A stretch of DNA of 64,000 nucleotides from an uncultured Collinsella sp. (GTDB lineage Bacteria > Actinomycetota > Coriobacteriia > Coriobacteriales > Coriobacteriaceae): NCBI GenBank assembly GCA_900541045.1, contig UQID01000012.1, positions 1 through 64,000 of the forward strand. Direction: 5' to 3'. Below the pieces are notes generated by a model that was not told where the DNA came from, ran no database searches, and saw nothing but the letters and a program-made list of their open reading frames with translations. Shown here piece after piece: positions 43,234-51,375 of this stretch. Made by a program: the position numbers and the translations under genes. Position 1 is the stretch's first letter; every line of letters begins with the position of its first letter.

Positions 43234-43929
43234 ATGAATGAGCGCATTTTGGTAGTTGATGACGAGAAGGCCATCGCCGACCTGGTCGGTATCTACCTTA
43301 CAAAAGAGGGCTTTGATGTTCAGATTGCCTATAGCGGAGCAGATGCTGCCAAGGCGATTTTGGAGCAGGAGTTCGATCTGGCGCTGCTGGACGTCATGCT
43401 GCCCGATATCGACGGCTTTGAGTTGCTGCGTACGATCCGTTCCAGCCATACCTATCCCGTGATCATGCTGACGGCGCGTGATGCCCAGCAAGACAAGATC
43501 GAGGGCCTTTCGCTTGGCGCGGACGATTACGTGGTTAAGCCGTTCCGTCCGCTGGAGCTCATCGCGCGCGTGCACGCTCAGCTTCGCCGCTACACCAGCT
43601 ACGGTAGCCGCTCGCAGGCGGCCGGGTCGCCGACCATCCAGCTCGACGGCCTGGAGATCAACCGCGATGCTCGTTGTGTGACGGTGGACGGTGCACCGGT
43701 GCGCCTCACGCCCATCGAGTATTCCATCTTGCTGTATCTGGTCGAGCATCGTGGCAGCGTGGTGGCCGTGGGGGACCTGTTCCGCGCGGTGTGGAACGAG
43801 GATTTTATGCCCGGCTCCAACAATACGGTGATGGTGCACATCCGCCATCTGCGCGAAAAGATCGGCGATGATGCCCAAAAGCCGCGCTTTATCAAAAACG
43901 TCTGGGGCGTCGGCTACATAATCGAATAA
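43234..43929 (+). CDS. OmpR/VanR-type response regulator
   Basis: A 231-residue regulator. The receiver domain (RILVVDDEKAIADLV, phospho-Asp in LALLDVMLPD near residue 52, VKPF Lys) is followed by a winged-helix output domain (RLTPIEYSILLYLVEHRG, VMVHIRHLREKIGDD, VWGVGYII). It pairs with the kinase gene 25 bp downstream. The closest named type by memory is VanR. The divergent dacA gene is the natural candidate target. ATG 43234 has GAGAGGAG upstream. Confidence 0.92.
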   Translation: MNERILVVDDEKAIADLVGIYLTKEGFDVQIAYSGADAAKAILEQEFDLALLDVMLPDIDGFELLRTIRSSHTYPVIMLTARDAQQDKIEGLSLGADDYVVKPFRPLELIARVHAQLRRYTSYGSRSQAAGSPTIQLDGLEINRDARCVTVDGAPVRLTPIEYSILLYLVEHRGSVVAVGDLFRAVWNEDFMPGSNNTVMVHIRHLREKIGDDAQKPRFIKNVWGVGYIIE

Positions 43930-43954
43930 CGCCTTTGGTGGTGGGGAAGTGGAT

Positions 43955-45193
43955 ATGACAAAAGACGATAGACGGGTATTCGAGGTGCCCGATCGACTCT
44001 TTGAATACATAAGGGCGGTCGTCGACAACCGCGCGCTTGCGACGGTGCTGCTCTTTTTGCTGAGTCTGCTACTCATCGGCATTGACAATATTGTTGGCAT
44101 CCTGGCAGTTCTGCTCATTGGCTTCTTGCTGATCGATCGATTCGAAATCGTTCGCCGCTGCGTGGTAATCGGCGGCGCCGCGTGGACGATTACGCTGGCG
44201 ATCGGGGCCATGGCGCTTGGCGGTATTGGCGAGCCCGTGTTCTTTGATGCCGCCTTTGTGTTCAACATGCTCGGCTTTGTGCTGGCACTCGCCGTCTGTG
44301 TCCTGTTCTTTTGCGGGCGCGCCCTGTATTACCAGGGTTATGAGCAAGGCGAGCAGCATGCCGACCGCGTGATCGCCGCCCGTATTCAGGACCGTCTGAT
44401 CGATAGCCCTGACACGTGGGATACCATCGACGGCGACTTTCTCGAGGTCGAGGGTGCGCTCAATCGGGCGCGCGATTGTGAGCGCAAGGTTCAACAGGCC
44501 CTGCGCGACGAATCGCATCGCAAAGATGATCTGGTTACGTACCTGGCGCACGACCTGCGTACACCGCTCGCCAGTGTGGTGGGCTATCTTTCGCTCCTGC
44601 AGGAGGCTCCCGATTTGCCGCTTGAGCAGCGTGCGCGCTTTACAGGCGTGGCACTCGACAAGGCCCACCGGCTCGACGCGCTCATCGAGGAGTTCTTCGA
44701 CATCACGCGTTTCGATTTCCACGATATCGTGCTTACCCGCGCCTACGTCGATTTGGGGCTATTGCTGGCGCAGGTGGCCGACGAGTTCTATCCCATTCTC
44801 AACGAACAGCACAAGGAAGCCCAGGTTGATATCTGCGAGGACCTGACGGTGCTCGTGGACGGCGACAAGATGGCTCGCGTATTCAACAACATCATGAAAA
44901 ACGCCGTTGCCTATAGCTATGAAGGCTCGATGATCACGATCGAGGCCAGGCGTTTGGGCGACGGTGGCGTACGCGTACGATTTGTGAACCAGGGCGATCC
45001 AATCCCTGAGCCAAAGCTCAAGGTGATCTTTGAGAAGTTCTATCGCCTGGATGCAGCGCGTGCGACCAATCGCGGCGGTGCTGGGCTGGGGCTTGCCATC
45101 GCCAAGGAGATTGTATGCGCGCATGGCGGTACCATCGCGTGCGAATCGACGCCCGAGCATACCGTCTTTACCATCGAGCTGCCCGCTGCGTAG
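43955..45193 (+). CDS. VanS-type sensor histidine kinase
   Basis: A 412-residue inner-membrane kinase, partner of the preceding regulator. The N-terminal half contains about four hydrophobic segments (about 28-130) with little extracellular sequence, which differs from the two-helix VanS and suggests a membrane-embedded sensor. The H-box is YLAHDLRTPLASVVGYL near residue 200, the N-box NIMKNAVAYS and the G-box GGAGLGLAIAKEI. ATG 43955 is chosen over GTG 43949 for ribosome-site spacing. Confidence 0.88.
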   Translation: MTKDDRRVFEVPDRLFEYIRAVVDNRALATVLLFLLSLLLIGIDNIVGILAVLLIGFLLIDRFEIVRRCVVIGGAAWTITLAIGAMALGGIGEPVFFDAAFVFNMLGFVLALAVCVLFFCGRALYYQGYEQGEQHADRVIAARIQDRLIDSPDTWDTIDGDFLEVEGALNRARDCERKVQQALRDESHRKDDLVTYLAHDLRTPLASVVGYLSLLQEAPDLPLEQRARFTGVALDKAHRLDALIEEFFDITRFDFHDIVLTRAYVDLGLLLAQVADEFYPILNEQHKEAQVDICEDLTVLVDGDKMARVFNNIMKNAVAYSYEGSMITIEARRLGDGGVRVRFVNQGDPIPEPKLKVIFEKFYRLDAARATNRGGAGLGLAIAKEIVCAHGGTIACESTPEHTVFTIELPAA

Positions 45194-45296
45194 CGTAGGC
45201 GCCCTTACAAACACCTGACAATGCGCTCACGTGCATATGAGCCGCGATTTCTACTATCGATACTGCTGAATTGATATCGATGTGGAGGTATGCGGT

Positions 45297-46171
45297 ATGA
45301 CGGCTGCTGCGGCCATGGAGCCCACGGAGCTCGAGGAGCTAATGGAGGCGCAAGCCGAGGCTGCGCACGAGCGCGAAGTCGGGGATGCGACCCGCCCCAC
45401 GGCGCAGGATCTTGCCGCCTCGCCGACACGCATCGACGTCGAGGGCCTCGACCTGTTCTATGGCGACCATCACGCGCTCAAGGACGTGTCCATCAAGATC
45501 CGCGACAAGCAGATTACCTCGTTTATCGGTCCTTCGGGCTGCGGCAAGTCAACGCTGCTGCGTTGCTTTAACCGCATGAACGACGGCATCAAGGACTGCC
45601 GCATCGAGGGCAAGATCGCGCTCGACGGCCAGGATATCCTGGGCGACTACGACATCTGCCGCCTGCGTCAGCGTGTGGGCATGGTGTTCCAGCGCCCTAA
45701 CCCGTTTCCCATGAGCATCTACGACAACGTCGCGTATGGCCCGCGCGGCATGGGTGTGCGCGACGCGCCGTGCTGGATGAGCTGGTCGAGGACTCTCTTC
45801 GTCGCGCTGCGCTATGGGACGAGATCAAGGACAAACTCAAGGAGTCGGGGCTGGGCCTTTCGGGCGGGCAGCAGCAGCGCCTGTGCATCGCCCGCGCGCT
45901 TGCCGTGCAACCCGATATTCTTCTGATGGACGAGCCCACGAGCGCTCTCGATCCCGTGTCGACGCTGGTGGTTGAGCAGCTGGCCTGCGAGCTCAAAGAG
46001 ACCTGCACGCTCGTGGTCGTTACGCACAATATGCAGCAGGCGGCGCGCATCTCCGACTCGGTCGCGTTTTTCTTGCTGGGTGAGTTGGTAGAGCACGCGC
46101 CCACCGCTCAGCTCTTCAAAAATCCCACCGACCCGCGCACGGCGGATTATTTGACGGGACGTTTTGGCTGA
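45297..46171 (+). pseudogene. pstB: Phosphate transporter ATPase PstB, interrupted by a 1-nt frameshift
   Basis: Two overlapping frames together make a full PstB, the ATPase of the phosphate importer. The first holds Walker [20 protein letters not shown] and [23 protein letters not shown]; the second holds [15 protein letters not shown] and [13 protein letters not shown]. Between GAC (45762-45764) and GCGCC one C appears missing: restoring it gives [15 protein letters not shown]. Either the gene is broken or the assembly has an error. No pstSCA lies next to it; it stands between two two-component systems. Start ATG 45297 behind GGAGG. Confidence 0.85.
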
Positions 46172-46181
46172 TACCATCTAG

Positions 46182-46195
46182 TAAAGGTACCTTTA
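46182..46195. promoter_or_regulatory. 14-bp perfect palindrome before the PhoB-like gene
   Basis: TAAAGGTACCTTTA lies 10 bp after the pstB stop and 41 bp before the regulator start. Its place suggests an operator; the binding protein is unknown. Confidence 0.5.
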
Positions 46196-46235
46196 GGGTT
46201 AAGATGCGGTCATGCCGGCCGCAAAGGGGTTCAAC

Positions 46236-46964
46236 ATGATCTATTACGTCGAGGACGATGACAACATCAGGGATTTGACGGTCTATGCGCTGCGCAAGCA
46301 GGGGATCGAGGCCGAGGGCTTTTCGTGCGATGGCGAGTTTAAGGCCGCCGTGGTGCGACGGGTACCCGATGCCGTCTTGCTCGACATCATGCTGCCCGAT
46401 ACCGACGGTTTGGCAATTATGCGTCGCCTGCGCGCCGACCGCCTGACGGCGACGGTGCCCATCATGATGCTCACTGCCAAGGATACCGAGCTCGATAAGG
46501 TGATGGCGCTCGATGGCGGTGCCGACGATTATCTGACCAAGCCGTTTTCGCTCATGGAGCTTGCCAGCCGTTGCCGTGCGCTGCTGCGCCGCGGCGGTAT
46601 GGTCAAGCAGGTGAGTGATGTGCTCAGCGTGGGCGATATCGTGCTTTCGCCCAGCCATCGCGAGGTGACCGTTGCCGGTGAGCCGCTCAAACTCACCTTG
46701 CGCGAGTTCGATTTGCTCGAATATCTTATGCGCAAGCCCGGCGTGGTCTTTACCCGCGAGTCGCTGCTGCAGAGCGTGTGGGGCTGGGACTTCGATGGCG
46801 GCTCGCGTACCGTCGACGTGCACGTGCAGACGCTTCGCCAAAAGCTCGGCGAGCGTGCCAGCGCTATCGAGACGGTGCGCGGCGTGGGCTATCGTCTGGC
46901 GGAGCCTTCTGCCGGTAGCGATACTGAAGATGCCGTCGCTGCGGCAGCAGCATCGGAGGAGTAG
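46236..46964 (+). CDS. PhoB/PhoP-like response regulator
   Basis: A 242-residue OmpR-family regulator. Receiver: MIYYVEDDDNIRDL, phospho-Asp in VLLDIMLPDTDG and the conserved TKPF. Output winged helix: LTLREFDLLEYLMRKPGVVFTRE... and TVDVHVQTLRQKLG with RGVGYRL. The C-terminus carries an acidic Ala-rich tail. AAAGGGG precedes ATG 46236. The next gene begins 4 bases later. With pstB upstream, a phosphate-starvation system is likely. Confidence 0.88.
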   Translation: MIYYVEDDDNIRDLTVYALRKQGIEAEGFSCDGEFKAAVVRRVPDAVLLDIMLPDTDGLAIMRRLRADRLTATVPIMMLTAKDTELDKVMALDGGADDYLTKPFSLMELASRCRALLRRGGMVKQVSDVLSVGDIVLSPSHREVTVAGEPLKLTLREFDLLEYLMRKPGVVFTRESLLQSVWGWDFDGGSRTVDVHVQTLRQKLGERASAIETVRGVGYRLAEPSAGSDTEDAVAAAAASEE

Positions 46965-46967
46965 TCC

Positions 46968-48392
46968 GTGGTCTTTGCCCCTCAGGGAAAACACACGCTC
47001 TCGCATCGCGTGTTTGCGACGATATTTGTCTGCGCTATGTCCGTCATTTTGGCGTTTACGGTGCTGGGCGCGTTCTTCGTGCAAAACACCTTGGCAGATG
47101 CCACGAGTGCCAACCTTTCGCAAGAAACCGAGCTTATTGCCGCCGCCTTAAACGAGCAGAAGGAACCCATCGCATTCTTGCGAAGTCTCGATCGCGAGGA
47201 CCTTCGTATCACGCTGATCAATAAGGATGGATCGGTCGCCTACGACAACGAGGCGTCTCCTTCCACGTTGCCCAACCATGGCGATCGCCCCGAGGTCGTT
47301 GAGGCCCTTGAGAGCGGTTCGGGCTCCGCGGAGCGCTCGAGCGCCACGCTCGACGAGATTATGCTATATCGCGCCGTCGCCCTTGATAACGGTCAGGTCG
47401 TTCGTTTGGCGCAAGCCCAGCCTGGCGTCGCGGCGATTTTGCTTTCGCTGGTGGCGCCGATGCTGCTTATCGCGGTGGCGGGCGCGGTGCTTTCGTTTTT
47501 CCTTGCGCGCCGCGAATCCCGTGCCATCATTGCGCCGCTGCAGGAGGTCGATTTGGACCACCCGCGCCGTAGCTATGAACATGCCTACACCGAGATGGTT
47601 CCCATGCTCGAGCGCATTGAGTCGCAGCGCCAGGAGCTTAAACGCCAGATGGCGGTGCTGGCCGATAACGACCGCATGCGTCGCGAGTTCACGGCCAATA
47701 TCACTCATGAGCTCAAGACCCCGCTTACCGCGATTTCGGGCTACGCCGAGCTTATTGCAAACGGCATGGTTGAGGGCGAGGATGACCTGCGCAACTTTGG
47801 CGGTCGAATCTATCGCGAGGCGGGCCGTCTAGCAGCGCTGGTAAACGACATCTTGACGTTGTCTAACCTGGACGAGGCCGAGCGCGCGACCGAGGGCGAG
47901 GCAGTGCCTATTGGTTCCACGGAACCCATTGAGCTCTCGCGCGCTATTACGACGGTGGAGCAGCGCCTTGAGCAGGTCGCCCGACAGTCGGACGTGACCA
48001 TCGTGCGCAAGACGAAGCCCGTTGTGGTCGAAGGTGTGCCACGCCTGATCGACGAGCTGATTTATAACCTGGCCAGTAACGCTATTCGCTATAACCAGCC
48101 CGGTGGCACGGTTACGCTTCGATGTGGGACCAATGATGAGGGTCATCCGTACCTGACGGTTGCCGATACAGGTATCGGCATCGCGCCCGAGGAGCAGGGC
48201 AAGGTGTTCGAGCGCTTCTATCGCGTGGACAAGAGCCGCTCCAAGGCACGTGGCGGAACAGGCTTGGGTCTGGCCATCGTTAAGCATGCCGCCGTGTATC
48301 ACCATGCTTCGCTCGACCTATCGAGCGAGCTGGGTGTGGGGACTACCATCACGGTGACGTTTCCCGTACAGCAGGACGAATCATTTGCGTAG
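46968..48392 (+). CDS. PhoR-like sensor histidine kinase
   Basis: A 474-residue kinase with two membrane helices (about 18-40 and 152-176) enclosing an extracytoplasmic domain of about 110 residues. The linker has no clear PAS domain. H-box FTANITHELKTPLTAISGYAELI, N-box LIYNLASNAIRYN, G1 DTGIGIAPEEQ, F-box FERFYRVDKSRS and G2 GGTGLGLAIVKH are intact. The start is GTG 46968. It forms a two-gene unit with the preceding regulator and ends at a hairpin. PhoR assignment rests on context. Confidence 0.85.
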   Translation: MVFAPQGKHTLSHRVFATIFVCAMSVILAFTVLGAFFVQNTLADATSANLSQETELIAAALNEQKEPIAFLRSLDREDLRITLINKDGSVAYDNEASPSTLPNHGDRPEVVEALESGSGSAERSSATLDEIMLYRAVALDNGQVVRLAQAQPGVAAILLSLVAPMLLIAVAGAVLSFFLARRESRAIIAPLQEVDLDHPRRSYEHAYTEMVPMLERIESQRQELKRQMAVLADNDRMRREFTANITHELKTPLTAISGYAELIANGMVEGEDDLRNFGGRIYREAGRLAALVNDILTLSNLDEAERATEGEAVPIGSTEPIELSRAITTVEQRLEQVARQSDVTIVRKTKPVVVEGVPRLIDELIYNLASNAIRYNQPGGTVTLRCGTNDEGHPYLTVADTGIGIAPEEQGKVFERFYRVDKSRSKARGGTGLGLAIVKHAAVYHHASLDLSSELGVGTTITVTFPVQQDESFA

Positions 48393-48417
48393 CAATGCAG
48401 CAAACGTGTTGTTTTGA

Positions 48418-48446
48418 CGCCGCACCGGGGTTGCCGATGCGGCGTT
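48418..48446 (+). terminator. Hairpin after the PhoR-like gene
   Basis: ACGCCGCA (48418-48425) pairs with TGCGGCGT (48439-48446), followed by TATTATTG: a moderate terminator. Confidence 0.65.
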
Positions 48447-48568
48447 ATTATTGCGCAACATTGCCGTATGTGCTGTATCTTATGTATAGAGTTCGGACTT
48501 GGCAGAAAGATGCGATATGATACGAGCAGTTTTGTCGATATGAACTAGGGAAATGAAAGGCAAGCTGC

Positions 48569-49225
48569 ATGACCCTTCTCGAACTGTTCCAGCTGCTTAA
48601 AAAGCACCTCAAGCTGGTCATCGCCCTTCCGGTGATTTGCGCGGTCGCCATGGGCATCGTGTCCTTCACCATGATGGACAACACCTACACCGCCACGACG
48701 AGCATGTACGTTCTCGCCAAAACCGACGATAGCGGTCAGATGAGCTACAACGATCTCTCGGCGAGCCAGATGCTTTCCAACGATATCGCCACGCTGCTGG
48801 ATAGCGATAGCGTTAAGAGCGGTGCTGCCAATGAGCTGGGCCTTGCTGACCTGGATGACTACAAGGTGTCTGTTTCCTCCGAGACCACCACGCGTGTCAT
48901 TACGCTTTCGGTTACCGGCACCGATGCCAAGGAGACGGCTGAGGTCGCAAAGGCCATAGCTAGCTCGGTGAGTACGGTCGCTCAGAACGTCGGCGCTGCC
49001 CAGAGCATCAACGTTATCGACGAGGCTAAGACCCCCGAAGCCCCCAGCGGCCCCAAGCGCACGCTGTATATTGCCGTCGCGTTCCTCGCCGGTATCTTTA
49101 TCGCAGTCGCCTATGTCGTTTTGGCAGACATGCTCAATACCCGCATCCGCGGTGCCGAAGAGGCGGAAGAGCTCCTGGGCATTCCCGTTGTTGGCCGAAT
49201 TCCGGCTATGAAAGGTGGTAAATAG
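48569..49225 (+). CDS. Polysaccharide chain-length determinant, Wzz/CapA type
   Basis: A 218-residue membrane protein of the Wzz/YveK/CpsC family, the activator partner of a bacterial tyrosine kinase. Two membrane helices (about 17-38 and 167-190) flank an extracellular Ser/Thr/Asp-rich domain; PSGPKRTLYIAV before the second helix is the Pro-rich family feature. The cytosolic tail ends IRGAEEAEELLGIPVVGRIP, also conserved. Ribosome site GAAAGGCAAG precedes ATG 48569. It is followed 2 bases later by the kinase gene. Confidence 0.9.
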   Translation: MTLLELFQLLKKHLKLVIALPVICAVAMGIVSFTMMDNTYTATTSMYVLAKTDDSGQMSYNDLSASQMLSNDIATLLDSDSVKSGAANELGLADLDDYKVSVSSETTTRVITLSVTGTDAKETAEVAKAIASSVSTVAQNVGAAQSINVIDEAKTPEAPSGPKRTLYIAVAFLAGIFIAVAYVVLADMLNTRIRGAEEAEELLGIPVVGRIPAMKGGK

Positions 49226-49227
49226 GC

Positions 49228-49965
49228 ATGGCTAAGGCAAAGAACACCGATAAGCTCGTTGTACAGAATGCCGCCAAGACCCTTCTGGCCAACATCCGCT
49301 TTGCGAGCGTGGACGACCCCATTCGCACCATCACCGTTACGTCCTCGATTCCCAACGAGGGCAAGTCTACGGTTTCCATCAACCTTGCCCAGGCTATCGC
49401 CACCAGCGGCAAGAGCGTCCTGCTGGTCGAGGCTGATATGCGTCGCAGGTCCCTTGCCGATATGCTCGGCGTCCGCTCCCGCGGCGGACTCTATGCAGTC
49501 CTTTCCGAGCAGGTTTCTATTGACCAGGCGATTGTCGAGACGGGTCAGAAGAACTTCTACTTCCTCGATGCCGAGCCGCATATTCCCAATCCTGCCGACA
49601 TCATCGTCTCTCACCGCTTTGCCAAGCTGGTAAAGGCACTGTCCGCCAAGTTCCAGTACGTCATCTTTGATGCTCCCCCGGTCGGCACCTTCATCGATGC
49701 TGCCGAGATCGCAAGTCTGACCGACGGTGCGCTTTTTGTCGTGCGTGAGGATTTCACCAAGCGCGAGGAGGCGCTCAACGCCATCGGTCAGCTTAAGAAG
49801 TCCGAGAAGGTCAAGCTCATTGGTACCGTTATGAACTACTGCGAGACCGAGACCAGCGAGTACTACTACTCCTACTACACCAAGGACGGTAAGAAGGTGA
49901 AGAAGGGCTCCGACGATCAGGGGACTTCCAAAAAGGGCATCTTCACCAACCGAGCAAACGTTTAG
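49228..49965 (+). CDS. BY-type tyrosine kinase, CpsD/CapB
   Basis: A 245-residue cytosolic autokinase that works with the Wzz-like protein to control capsule or exopolysaccharide assembly. Walker A is PNEGKSTVS, Walker A' is VLLVEADMRR and Walker B is YVIFDAPPVG. The C-terminal Tyr cluster (SEYYYSYYTKDGKK) is the autophosphorylation site. The PHP phosphatase gene follows 17 bases later, so kinase and phosphatase are made together. Confidence 0.93.
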   Translation: MAKAKNTDKLVVQNAAKTLLANIRFASVDDPIRTITVTSSIPNEGKSTVSINLAQAIATSGKSVLLVEADMRRRSLADMLGVRSRGGLYAVLSEQVSIDQAIVETGQKNFYFLDAEPHIPNPADIIVSHRFAKLVKALSAKFQYVIFDAPPVGTFIDAAEIASLTDGALFVVREDFTKREEALNAIGQLKKSEKVKLIGTVMNYCETETSEYYYSYYTKDGKKVKKGSDDQGTSKKGIFTNRANV

Positions 49966-49982
49966 TTGATTAAGGCTGACCT

Positions 49983-50633
49983 ATGCGTGACATTCATTGC
50001 CATATCTTGCCGGGTGTAGACGACGGCGCCGCCGATCTCGATGAGAGCTTGGCGATGCTCGAGGCTGCCAAGCGGGCCGGTGTAACCAGAATCGTTTGCA
50101 CTCCTCACTGCCGTGATCCCTATTTTGATTACGACAAGATGTGGGATGCCTTTGAGCTGCTGCGTGATAACGCTGACGGTTTTCCGCTCCAGATGGGCTT
50201 CGAGGTCAACCATCGAAAGCTCGTTGAGCTTGGTATCGATGCCGCGGAGCACTTGCATTTCGATGGGACCAACGAGTTTCTGCTCGAGTTTTCGACGCAT
50301 GCCGATGCGTATGCGTTTAGAGAGTACGAGAACACGATTTACGATTTGCAGTGCCGTGGCTACCAGGTGATCATCGCTCATCCTGAGCGCTATCGTGCGG
50401 TTCAAAAGGATGTAAGCGTGGCGGAGCGCCTGGTCGATATGGGCTGCAAGCTGCAGGCTTCGGCGGACTTTATTGCCGGCGGTCGATTTGGTCGCGAGAA
50501 AAAGCCGGCACAGCGCCTGTTCGATCAGAACCTGTACAGCTTCATCGCGAGCGATGCCCATAACGTGGGTCATTACGACTGCCTGGCGAAGGCTCGCGCG
50601 AAGTATAGCGTGCGCGGAGCTCATTCTCGCTAA
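49983..50633 (+). CDS. PHP-type protein-tyrosine phosphatase, CpsB/CapC
   Basis: A 216-residue manganese-dependent phosphatase that removes phosphate from the kinase's Tyr cluster. Metal ligands are visible in DIHCHILPGVDDGA, CTPHCRDPYF, YQVIIAHPERYR and IASDAHNV, the PHP pattern of CpsB/YwqE. The gene closes the three-gene regulatory unit. No glycosyltransferase, flippase or polymerase genes follow; the polysaccharide genes they control must lie elsewhere. Confidence 0.92.
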   Translation: MRDIHCHILPGVDDGAADLDESLAMLEAAKRAGVTRIVCTPHCRDPYFDYDKMWDAFELLRDNADGFPLQMGFEVNHRKLVELGIDAAEHLHFDGTNEFLLEFSTHADAYAFREYENTIYDLQCRGYQVIIAHPERYRAVQKDVSVAERLVDMGCKLQASADFIAGGRFGREKKPAQRLFDQNLYSFIASDAHNVGHYDCLAKARAKYSVRGAHSR

Positions 50634-50672
50634 TATCTGTCCCTAACGTTCGCATTGAATGAAAGGGCAGCC

Positions 50673-51173
50673 ATGGATATCCAACTTAAGACGGGATGCT
50701 TTGATGACGCGGCGTTGGTGCGCCGCGTCATTTTTATGGACGAGCAAGGCTACGAGAATGAGTTCGACGCTATCGACGAGGATCCAAACTGCATTCATGT
50801 GACGCTCTATGTAGACGGCGAGCTTGCCGGTTGCTCGCGCGTGTTTCCCGAAGAGCTTGAGCGCGTGGCTGACGCAGAGGCCCCGGTGTTGCCGGCATGC
50901 GACATGGACGAAGGCGTTGCGGCGGGGGAGACCTACATTATGGGGCGCGTCGCCGTGCTGCCGGCTATGCGTCGTCGCGGACTGGCGAGTGCGATCGTCG
51001 AGGCCAGTGCTTCGTGTGCACGCGATGCCGGCGCTAAGCTTATTAAGCTGCATGCGCAGGAATACGTGTTGCCGCTCTATGCAAAGGCGGGCTACACGCA
51101 AATTGCCCCGGTAGATTACGAAGACGAGGGCCAGCCCCATGTCTGGATGGCCAAGCGCGTAGATGGCAGATAG
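50673..51173 (+). CDS. GNAT family N-acetyltransferase
   Basis: A 166-residue acetyltransferase (COG2153/ElaA-like in layout). It starts MDIQLKTGCFDDAALVRRVIFMDEQGYENE and carries the acetyl-CoA loop VLPAMRRRGLASAIVE near residue 100. LHAQEYVLPLYAKAGY is the usual C-terminal motif. I chose ATG 50673 (GAAAGGG upstream) over TTG 50655. The substrate is unknown. A REP-like hairpin overlaps its stop codon. Confidence 0.85.
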   Translation: MDIQLKTGCFDDAALVRRVIFMDEQGYENEFDAIDEDPNCIHVTLYVDGELAGCSRVFPEELERVADAEAPVLPACDMDEGVAAGETYIMGRVAVLPAMRRRGLASAIVEASASCARDAGAKLIKLHAQEYVLPLYAKAGYTQIAPVDYEDEGQPHVWMAKRVDGR

Positions 51174-51219
51174 GGACGTTCCTTTTCTGCCGGCAGTTGG
51201 GGACGCTCCTTGGCAATTG
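51165..51219. repeat. Tandem REP-like hairpins with GGGACG loops
   Basis: Two adjacent units: GGCAGA (51165-51170) with TCTGCC (51186-51191) around TAGGGACGTTCCTTT, and CAGTTG (51194-51199) with CAATTG (51214-51219) around GGGGACGCTCCTTGG. The first overlaps the stop codon of the acetyltransferase gene. The loop motif recurs at other intergenic sites in the window. Confidence 0.6.
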
Positions 51220-51375
51220 GCGCATCGGAGCGCTTAGACATACAGTTTTTCGATTCCGTATGTATATATGCGCGCTAATGGGTTATAAAATCTAAGTCTG
51301 AACATAGCAGGTCTGCGATTCGGCTCGGGCGACCGGGCCGTTTTTGCGGACGGGGGTAGCGCGAAAGGACTGCAC

